A stretch of DNA of 64,000 nt from Rhynchopus euleeides (Eukaryota; Euglenozoa; Diplonemea; Diplonemida; Diplonemidae): positions 1,674,001 through 1,738,000 of the forward strand of contig OY723269.1 in NCBI GenBank assembly GCA_963210315.1, in the 5' to 3' direction. Below are positions 56,301 to 64,000 of the stretch, piece by piece. The first letter of the stretch is position 1, and the number at the start of each line of letters is the position of its first letter. The notes beneath the pieces were generated by a model, which did no database searches, was not told the origin of the DNA, and worked only from the letters and a program-made list of their open reading frames with translations. Both the position numbers and the translations under genes were made by a program.

Positions 56301-58525
56301 ATACATGTATTTTACATGTATATTTCAGGCATATACATGTATTATACATGTATAATAGTTGACATGCAAGTATTATACATGTATAATACATGTATATACT
56401 TGTAGTTATACATGTAAAATTTACAAGATCCCACCGTGGGCCCCCCCCTGCCCCCCCCCCCCCCGGAAGGAGGGATTGCGGGTCTCTCGTGGGTAGCAGA
56501 CGTAGGTCACAGTATATGTGTATCCTTTCGCCACCCCCCGCACACACAGGTGGAGCTGTGGGTCGACCTGCTGAGCAGCACGCAGCTGCAGGACTTCAGC
56601 CAGATTTACGTGTTCCAGCCGGAGACGATGTGGCACAAGGAGGTGCAGTCCAAGCTCCCCCCTGCCGTGAGGTATGTGGCACTGCACCACCCAAAAGACT
56701 CACTGTGTGTGTGTGTGTGGTTGAGCCGTATCCCCCCTTGCCACACCGCCCTCTGCTCTCCCCTTCATGCTGATCCGATTCTCACAGGGCCCCCCAGCTC
56801 CTGGTGGCTGGCGCTGGTGTGGTTGGCGCAGTGCCGGTGGTGCCTGCGATGTCTGCTGCCGTGGCGGCAAACGCGGCGGCAAATGCCTCCGTTGCTGCTG
56901 CCAACGCCGCAGCGGCCAACGCAGCGCTGGTGCACCACCAGGTGTCGCCGCGCCGTGTGACGGAGTCTGCGGTGCCGCCGATCGCCCCCATTCCTGTGGC
57001 ATCCGCCTCTGCCAGCCACACGCTGCTGCTGCGCTCCGGCGCCGACGCGTCGCACGAGGAGAAGGTGTCCATGGTGTTCGACGAGATGGACGCGAAGAAG
57101 ATCCGCGCCGTCGACATCAACGAGTTCCAGACCTTCCTCGTCAACCTGCAGTTCGAGTTCTCCGTCCCCATCATCTCCGACCTGTTCACCAAGGCCGACT
57201 CCAACCGCGACGGCACCATCAGCTACCCGGAGTTCCAGCGCTTCGCGGAGAGGTACCCCACCCTGCTCGACGCGATGCACTACCGCGCCAGGGAGTACTG
57301 GCAGGACGTGCGGCAGAAGGAGGGCATCGAGGCGGCACGCCGCCTGCTCGACTCGCTGAGGGCACGCGAGTCCGACGCACGCGCCGCGTCTGCGCAGGCT
57401 GCGACGGAGACGTCCGCACAGGAGGGCCGCCTCGCTGCGCAGGCACAGGCAGTGGCGCAGGCTGAGCAGCGCGAGAACGAGGCGCTTGCGGTGCTGGATG
57501 CTGCGCGTGTGGAGACGGAGCGTGCCCGGGCCGAGGTGGCAGCGCGGTGCGCAGAGGAGGCAGCGGCACGCGACGTGGAGCGTGCGAAGCAGCTGCAGCA
57601 CGCGGAGGCGCAGCGCGAGGTGGAGGCCGCAGAGGCACGCCTGCGTGTGCAGGAGTCGGAGCAGGCACATGCCGAGGAGCGTCTGAAGGAGATCGAGCGC
57701 CTGCTGATGGAGCAGCAGCGCGAGGTGGAGGCGCAGCGCTGCAACACGGTGCGTGCCAGGGCGGATGTCGCGACGGCGCAGGGCGTGGAGCAGCAGGCGG
57801 CGATGATCTCCGCCGAGGCCTCGAAGGATGTGCACATGGCGGGGGAGCGTCTCAGCCTTGCCAAGGCGGATCTGGCCCGCGCGCAGGACAGGGAGAGGGA
57901 CTGCACCGCGGCGCACCTCAGCGCCAGGGAGACTACCGCGCACCAGCGCGTGCAGCGCGAGCGTGAGGAGCAGGAGCTGCTGATCTGCCGCGAGCGTGAG
58001 GCGGCGAAGCGCGCCATCGAGGCGGAGGCGGCGCGTGCTGTGGAGGCGCAGGAGGCGATGTGCCGCTCCCTGGAGCAGGAGAACCTGGACCACCTGGCGG
58101 CGCGTGCCAAGGTGCAGACGGAGGAGGCCCCGCTGATCGACCAGGAGGTGCGCCTGCGCGAGCAGCGCGACACCCTCGAGGCACGCGAGGCACAGCTGCG
58201 CGACGAGGCGGGTGCCTTCACGGCTCGCACCACCGGCACGCGGGGTGTCGCCTCGCCGCGTGCCCACTACGCCTCGGCACAGGCCGCACACGCGCAGGTG
58301 CACGCCCAGGTTGCCCAGGTGCACGCAAACGCACACGCAAACGCGCAGGCAGCAAGCGCTGCTGCGCATGCCACCGCGGCACACGCCAGCGCCCACGCGC
58401 ACGCACAGGCGTACCTGTCAGCGGCAAGCCCCCTCAAGGCAGTGACGCCTGAGCGTGTGGTGGCTGGTTCCCCGCGGAGGCAGTTTGGCAGCCCGCTCTC
58501 GGTATGGCATAGGCAGTTGGTTTAG
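53309..58525 (+). CDS. BILBO1-like EF-hand and coiled-coil scaffold protein
   Basis: Exons are 53309-53506, 56550-56671 and 56788-58525 (685 aa). Both introns start GTATGT and end CAG. Exons 1-2 join into a ubiquitin-like N-terminal domain (FTLLIAADLHG, then LWVDLLSSTQLQDF, IYVFQPETMWHKE) that closely resembles the kinetoplastid flagellar pocket collar protein BILBO1. After an Ala-rich linker come two EF-hands. Loop 1 (about 208-219) is degenerate (DAKKIRAVDINE). Loop 2 (about 244-255, DSNRDGTISYPE) is canonical. A YPTLLDAMHYR segment follows, then a charged coiled coil (about 297-570) and an Ala/His/Gln-rich tail with basic ends. Likely role: a calcium-responsive cytoskeletal scaffold. Intron 1 is 3043 bp because it holds a transposable element. 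Confidence 0.8.
53843..56033. mobile_element. Nested element with AGGAGGGTGTCC ends
   Basis: AGGAGGGTGTCC at the left is matched by GGACACCCTCCT at the right. Inside are about 376-bp modules in both orientations: forward 53843-54219 and a forward part to 54332; inverted part 54333-54579, inverted full about 54580-54955, and inverted part to 55205. Unique sequence (55206-55840) follows, then a tail shared with 27390-27510. The unique part has minus-strand coding-like sequence (TQQAIVAGLVPIWCKM) of unknown origin. Confidence 0.6.
56034..56438. repeat. ACTTGCATGCAAGT/TACATGTA palindrome array
   Basis: This is a continuous array of short palindromic words TACATGTA, ACTTGCATGCAAGT and TTGACATGCAAG. 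It forms the right arm of the 2.85-kb element and mirrors 53588-53785. Confidence 0.7.
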
Positions 58526-59640
58526 GGGGGTGGGGGTGATTCTTTTGTGGCAAAGAAAGGGGGAGAAAGTATGAAAAGGCGGGCACCACCACGTTGCATC
58601 ACCCGACACAGCTGAAGTGATCTTGCCGATGGCATGGCGCAGTGATGACCTGTTGTTGATAGCCTCGCACCGTGTGCACCCGATCTTGTATGGCGTGCCC
58701 GCCGCTAGACGTGACTCTTGTACCGCCCCCCCTGCCCACGCAACTTCCCGCCCACTAGAGATTCTGACTATGATCCGCTGTCCCTGCAGGGAAAAAAATG
58801 GGGATATGTCCCACGGACTCATCCAATGTTCGAGCTTCAAGGTTGTAGGCAGGCCAGGTTTTGTGTAGCTCGTGGCTGAGCTTGTTTCAATGCCGTGATG
58901 GTTCTGCCTACAACAAGAAAAAAATGCTGATTTGAGGGGGGGGGGGTGAATTCAAGTGTGTGCAGAAACAACTGATGTCTGAGAATGGCGCACGAGTTTA
59001 AGCCACACAGAGAGCAACACAACAACAACAATATCTGACACCGGCCCCAAAAGACGGAATCCGTCATCGGAATTGGAAAAAGAGGGGGGGGGGGTGGGCG
59101 GTGTTTTTTGGAACAACTTATGTCTATATCGATGAGTATTTCTTGTGTTGATTGAAGTATTCCCCATCCCCCGATGCTGTGTTTCCTCCCCCCCCCCCCC
59201 TTTCCCCCAGTTCCCATTTCTCCCCACCCCCCCCTCCTCCCTCCCCCCTCCCCACCTGATAACCTGTGTTGTGCTTGAAGTATTGTTTTCCACCCCCCCC
59301 CTCTCTCCTACCACACCTTCCCCCCGCCCCGCTTCGATGCGCGTGTTTGCGAAACACAGCTCAGCGCTCCTCAACCCCACCCACCCTCGTTCTCTTCCCT
59401 GACACCCCACCACGCCACCACACCTCCACCACCTTCACCGTGCTGTCCATAGTGCAACATCTCGCCAGCACACACGCATACAAGCGCTAGGCCCGGCAAC
59501 GGGCGTTGTTGTTTGCATGCAAAGACTTTCGCCATCCAGGCTGTGTCGTTCCTGGCAATGCGCGTGATTTTTTGCTATAACCTGCTCAGGTCACGGTAAA
59601 AAAGACTGTTGGCAGCGCACGTATGGACACCCATACACGT
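58526..59640. other. Intergenic, no gene seen
   Basis: G and C runs abound (near 58937, 59085, 59190, 59295). The minus strand reads long Gly-rich frames produced by these runs. Nothing is recognisable. Confidence 0.45.
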
Positions 59641-61610
59641 ACAGGTGCGCACAAACAAAAAGATCCGCTTGTGCAACACATTTTCCCCCTCACACACACA
59701 CACCCGCACTCACACCATGGCTGCCCCAAGGACTGCCGAGCGCTTCAGAGTGCGCGACATCGATGTAGACAACCTGATGCCTCTCCAATTGGTGAACGGG
59801 TACGAGCCGGTGGCACCTAAGGAAGGGTGCGCGTTCCCCGAATGCACCACCGCCCATGATGGGCCGGTTGCAGGGAACTGTGCGGTGTGTGGCCTCGGGG
59901 AGTACACCAGCTGTATGGAACAGCTCCTCCCGGAAGGAACGCTGCGGGCGTTCCAGGTGGCCAGGGAGGACGGGAGGCGTGTGTGCCCCGTCTGCTCTTG
60001 AATCCATGAGGGGTCCAAGAGCGAGCCCCGCCCGGAGGCGGGGCTCCTCCCACCAGTGACTGTGCACCCTGATGGTGCCGGCCACAATACTGAGGGATGG
60101 GGAAACCTGGAGTTCCTGGATGACATGGACTCGCAGAGGCTGAAGGAAGTGATCCTCCTCATGGTGAGGAAGGTGACCAACCTGGAGGCTGAGCTGCGCC
60201 GGGACAGGGCTAGCCGTGATGTGGGTGCCATTGACATCCAGCGGGTTGTCACGTGGACGTCTGCGGTGCAGAGCGAGGCCGGCCGGATGATGCTGCGCTC
60301 CAAGTGTGCGGTGTCGTTCAACGAGTCGGGCCTGCAGAATGGCGACCCCAACGCTTTCCATGTGCGGGAAGGCCTTACGGCATTCGACAACCTGGATTTG
60401 GGATTCAGGATGTGCCGGGACGGGGCGGCCCCAGACAGCACGGCCATGGAGCTGTTGCATAAAAATGTAGTGACCCTCCAAGCCATCAAACTGGGTTCGC
60501 TCGGTTTGGGGGCGAGGAGACACTACGAGGACAAGGCCAAGCGCATGGCTTGGACCAAGTTCTCTGCGGAATGGCAGGTTCGAATTGAAGGAGACGCACG
60601 GGCAGTCGCAGCGAGCGACCTGAAGGCAAAGGAGGCAAAGGAGGCGAAGCCTGCACCCCCGCCGCCCCACCATCAACACCGCAGCAACCCCTACCCGCAG
60701 AGGCGCCCCATCCAGCTGTTCAACAACAGGGGCCCTCGGCAGGCGGGAAAGTGACAGCCGCCTGTGCCTCCCTCCTTGTCCCTCCCTCCCCTCCCCTCAA
60801 CCCCTCCCCCCACCCCCCCAACTCCATCCCCCCGCCCCGTGCATGACTCCAACCCTGGCAAACCCTCCCCCCCCTCCCCCTGTGTACGAGCAGTGGCGGC
60901 CGGTCTTCGACCGTATCAAGTCGCGAAAGAAAGAAGGGATCGAACCGGACGCGATCGAGGATCTGAAGGACCTGACGTTGAAGAGGATACGCAGCGCATA
61001 CGCCTCCCCTCAGCCTTTCCTCTCGGTGCTGAAGAGGGCGGATGCCTTTCGGAGCACCCTTCAGGCCCACGATCCCACCATTGGCAACGACATGGCGTAT
61101 CTGATGTGGGTGGAATGGAAGATGCAACAGGGCCACTTCCAGGCCTCGTCAGCAAATCAAGCAATTACGTTCTACAGAATGGCACGGGTGGGTCAGGTGT
61201 CGGCGTACACGAAGGGCCTGAGCCCCCTGTTCAAAGAGTTCGACCGGCTGGAGGCCAAGCGGGCAGCGACACCCCCGGTGGCTACCATCCTCAGTGCAGC
61301 GAGGTCGGGCCAGACAGTCGATCATCACGCCCTGTTGCTTCAGGTCAGTATCGGTGCACGGTTTGTGGACCTGGTCCGGCTTCGGGCGAAGCATGTGCGG
61401 GTGCAGGGGGAGAGGATCGTGATCACCTTGGCGGGCGGCAAGACAGATCGCAAGTCCCTCGGACAAACACTGAGCTTTCCCCGATCGGCGGAGGTGGCGA
61501 GCAGTCTCCTCAACAGGGTGGGAAGCACAACCCCCGAGGGCTACGTGTTCCCCGAGTTGGAGTACCGGACATACCTCAGCTTTACGAAGACGGGACTTTT
61601 TTTTTTGCGT
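59641..61610 (+). mobile_element. DIRS-like element 2, truncated
   Basis: A leader with GTGCGCACAAACAAAAA precedes a Gag with the same Cys/His module as element 1, then a tyrosine recombinase cut off before its catalytic box. No RT or RNase H follows. It is therefore a decayed relative of element 1, at low overall identity. Confidence 0.7.
59717..60754 (+). pseudogene. Gag of DIRS-like element 2 with in-frame TGA
   Basis: One frame runs from ATG 59717 to TGA 60754, broken only by TGA at 59999-60001 (codon 95). Cys38, Cys43, His47, Cys55, Cys58, Cys66, Cys90 and Cys93 reproduce the zinc module of element 1. The internal stop lies where element 1 has Trp90, so a TGG-to-TGA change is the simplest reading. 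The second part (60056-60754) is helical with a Lys/Ala stretch (DLKAKEAKEAK) and a basic, Pro/His-rich tail. Programmed readthrough is possible but unsupported. Confidence 0.65.
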
Positions 61611-61670
61611 GCCTGTTTTCGTTTTGTAGACCCCACGCAAACCCCCACCCCACCCAAGGCCTACCTGTAA
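60843..61670 (+). pseudogene. Tyrosine recombinase of DIRS-like element 2, truncated
   Basis: The frame is similar to the element 1 enzyme over FLSVLKRADAFRSTLQAHDP, YLMWVEWKMQQG, ARFVDLVRLRAKHV (catalytic Arg) and LAGGKTDRKSLGQTL (catalytic Lys). It stops resembling it after EYRTYLSFTKTG (about 61588). The HxxR box and the Tyr nucleophile are missing, replaced by a T run and unrelated sequence, so the product cannot be an active recombinase. Confidence 0.75.
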
Positions 61671-63506
61671 GGCCATCCCTGTTGCCCCATCGCCCGCCTC
61701 CCCCCCGTATCCAACCTGTCGTGTTGGTTCTCTATCCCCTACTACCCATACCCACTCCCATGTAAATGAAAAGTGAAATAACGCACGCACGCACCCCCTC
61801 CCCCGTGAGATGAAGAGAAAAGGTGGGCGGGGGTTTTGTTTTTTTGGAGGTGGGTTTGTGATCTTTTTGTTTTGTACGAACGGTGCACCGCAAATGTGTT
61901 GTGTGTGGAGGGGGAGTTGGTGGTGCCGGGTGTGTTATTTTTCAACCAGTTTACGAGCGACGAAGCGTAGCGAAGTCGCGAAGTCGCGAAGTAACGAAGG
62001 AAATCGTACGACTGAAGATTTTTTAGGATCACCTTCATGCCACTTCACAGGGGCTTACACAGCCGTTGACACATGAGTGTGCGCTCAACAAAAAGCAGCC
62101 CGGATCTGCCTTTTTTGCAGTTGCTGGGCAGGGTGTTTCTCTTATTATAGCGAAAGGAGTACGGATTTTATTGCTTCCTCCTTGCTGCGAGAAACAGGCT
62201 TGGGGTTGCTGCAGGATTTGTCCTCCTCATTTTATAGGAGAAAAATTGTCAAGCTTTTATCGAAACAACGCAGTCGATCGCGAAGACCCCCTCTGTATTC
62301 ACACAGCTGCCGGACAGGAGCGCTCCGACTGTATAACGGAGAACTGGAGTGCTGGAGGGGATTCTTCTGCCAAGGGTGGATCGTGCCCACCCCGAAAATT
62401 CGGCAGGAAAAAAACGGACGCAGTTTCCCCCGCCACCCCCCTCTCCACCCACCCCCCCTGTTCTGATCCCCCCCCGCCGACTCAAACCTGCCCCGTGGGT
62501 AGGTTTGGTGGTGGGCCGGCCGATCTTGTACCCCACCCATTCTCTCCCCCCCACCCCCACACTCCACCCACTGTCAACGCTCCGTGTCCTCTGATTTTCT
62601 GGGCTGTGTACGTGTGCCAGCGAGGGGTTTTATATTTTTTTTGAGACCCCGATTATATGTTCCTCTCTCGCGCTGGCTTTTGAAGGGATTTCAAGTTTTT
62701 TTTTAGATTTTAGTGAGCCGGACAGAGAGCCAAACCGCCGAGATAAAGCGCGAGAAATTGGGGGAAAAAACCCCCCCTCCCCCCGCCCCGGTGCTTCCGA
62801 AGCGCCACCCCTACACGCTTTTAGTTGTAAATTCTGTTGGAAACCAAACGGTGCCTCCCCACCCGCGCGTGGTTCTTCCTCTTTGTTGAGATGATACTGT
62901 AACTTACGTTGTACATGTTCCACTTGCGGGCTTCGATCACGGGGACCCGAATTACTCTGCATGTGTGCGGCGTTCTGCCCCTCTGTATTTTCCACCTGCC
63001 GCCGAAGAGTATCAGACCAAGAGTCCACCCATCCCACATCTACATCTTCATTTGTCTTTTTTACTAGAATCCGCAAAGATAAGGCGTTGACTGCGCGCCA
63101 AACCCGGTAGAATCTGCCACAATATCAGCTGCCCGGTTTCGACCCCCACCGGGCCACCCTTTCAATTTCATTTTGACTCCCCCCAAGTATGCCTGGGACT
63201 TTGGCCTTTTTGGGCCCAAAAAGGGGTCGGGATTCCACTTTTTCTCCAAGGGTTTTTTAGGGGGGGAAATCCCTCCCAAATGGCGCGCAATCCCTCGCGG
63301 GCAAGAAAATCCCCCCATCCCCGCCACACAACCAGTGTGAGTGTGGTGTGTGGGTATTGGACGCCCTGTATGATGAGAGATAGTGGCAACACAACAGCAA
63401 CATGCCAGGCAAGGGGAGCCAAAAATGGGTTTTCGGGGCGTTATTGCAACGACCCCTTCCTATGCCCCAGCGGCACAAGCTCGAGGATTTGGTTGCTCGA
63501 CATACA
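61671..63506. other. Intergenic, no firm gene
   Basis: A GCGAAGTCGCGAAGTAACGAAGG segment near 61974-61998 recurs near 44695. On the minus strand, about 63040-62910 reads a plausible short exon (VIRVPVIEARKWNMYN) directly followed by GTAAGT, but I found no partner exon. Confidence 0.35.
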
Positions 63507-63567
63507 GGGGGGTCTGGGGGGCGGAGCCCCCCAGCCGCCGGAGGCCACGGTAGTGAGTATCTGTTCC
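63507..63567 (+). repeat. 60-bp GC hairpin repeat, copy 6
   Basis: This carries the same CTGGGGGGC hairpin as the copy at 1071. The tail reads GTAGTGAGTATCTGTTCC. Confidence 0.75.
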
Positions 63568-63752
63568 TTGCGCCGTAGTGGGAGCGCGTGGGAGTTGCGG
63601 GCGTACAGATTCTGTGTGAGTTGGCTGCGTCCTCCTGAGGCTACTGAGAGTGGTCTGGGTCCCATTCGCTGATGTGAACCCAAAGTATGCCACAGCTGAA
63701 ACAGCCCAAGGACTTGGCTACAAGACAGGCACACGCTCCAGCCTATGATACA

Positions 63753-63812
63753 GGGGGGTCTGGGGGGCGGAGCCCCCCAGCCGCCGGAGGCCACGGTAGT
63801 GAACGCCTGATC
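63753..63812 (+). repeat. 60-bp GC hairpin repeat, copy 7
   Basis: This lies 246 bp after copy 6 in the same orientation. The tail has diverged (GTAGTGAACGCCTGATCC). Sequence to the window end shows no gene. Confidence 0.7.
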
Positions 63813-64000
63813 CTGACCGGGGAACAACGCCGGGTTTTGGCTGGAAAAACCGAAAAAGGGGCGGGTGTCCGGAGGATTCATCCTCATCCCCCACTAGAAT
63901 ACCACCTGCCCCCGAAAAACTTCACCCAGAAAAACCTGTGGGGAAAAAATCCCACCTAAGAAACCCAAGGAGAAAAATAAAATTCCCTCCCTGCAAAAAC

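Larger units (their letters stand above)
53588..56438. mobile_element. 2.85-kb TIR element within intron 1 of the BILBO1-like gene
   Basis: Termini begin CACGGTGGGATCTTGTAAAT and are inverted copies of each other for about 195 bp, rich in TACATGTAT palindromes. A second element (53843-56033) is nested within. It carries no transposase. It makes up nearly all of the 3043-bp intron and leaves both splice sites intact. Confidence 0.75.

Noticed and set aside
53600..56430. TACATGTA and ACTTGCATGCAAGT arrays considered as a CRISPR
   Set aside because: There are no constant repeat/unique spacer periods. The arrays are contiguous short palindromes inside a transposon of a eukaryote with introns.
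56765..58402. 545-codon minus-strand open frame opposite the BILBO1-like coiled coil
   Set aside because: Its Leu/Arg/His-rich composition is the complement of the Ala/Glu/Gln-rich plus strand. No motifs are present.
59717..60754. TGA as a sense codon in this organism
   Set aside because: TGA ends BUD13 and the element 1 Gag at the expected places, so a reassigned code is unlikely.
1..64000. tRNA, rRNA, snRNA or spliced-leader genes
   Set aside because: I looked by eye for tRNA T-loop words, U6 and 5S-like words and known leader motifs and saw none that fit. A covariance-model scan would be needed to exclude them.

Overview
The window reads as nuclear DNA of a GC-rich, transposon-laden microbial eukaryote. 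The evidence is spliceosomal introns with a near-invariant GTATGY donor, a mitochondrial-type ABC transporter with an N-terminal presequence, a BUD13 splicing factor, and tyrosine-recombinase (DIRS-like) retrotransposons. The exact lineage cannot be fixed from sequence alone. A BILBO1-type gene (a family best known from kinetoplastids) and cold-shock proteins with a DPADG...YT..F...Y.G...W..A motif point to a protist rather than a fungus, plant or animal.

Layout. Positions 1-2680 hold dispersed repeats and a short terminal-inverted-repeat (TIR) element. Positions 2684-12514 are a tandem array of a 4.4-kb unit with three cold-shock-domain genes. A fourth gene copy lies at 30778-31611 inside a second, nearly identical copy (28943-33991) of the segment 9699-15530. 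Between the two segments is a 13.4-kb block made of a DIRS-like retrotransposon (Gag, Pro-rich/tyrosine recombinase and RT-RNase H regions, interrupted by a 1.17-kb LTR-like insertion), a MITE-like element, and a 5-kb element with 43-bp TIRs. From 34 to 45 kb is the gene-bearing core: a USP deubiquitinase fragment (minus strand), then BUD13, an ATM1/ABCB7 mitochondrial ABC half-transporter and a CACHE-HAMP-cyclase-like membrane receptor, all on the plus strand. The last two are separated by an element with 341-bp inverted arms. Positions 45-51 kb are nested TIR elements. Positions 51-58.5 kb carry a Gln/Pro-rich hypothetical gene and a BILBO1-like EF-hand/coiled-coil gene whose first intron is filled by a 2.85-kb TIR element. 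Positions 59.6-61.6 kb hold a second, decayed and truncated DIRS-like element. The rest is intergenic repeat DNA.

The host genes do not form a pathway. BUD13 (RES complex, pre-mRNA retention and splicing), the ABC transporter (mitochondrial sulfur/Fe-S export), the cyclase-like receptor (signalling) and the BILBO1-like protein (cytoskeletal scaffold) look like independent housekeeping or cell-biology genes in a repeat-rich neighbourhood. The most unusual features are the amplified cold-shock genes, the cyclase homologue lacking a metal-binding Asp, the intron-containing BILBO1-like gene, and several apparently unclassified TIR and foldback elements.
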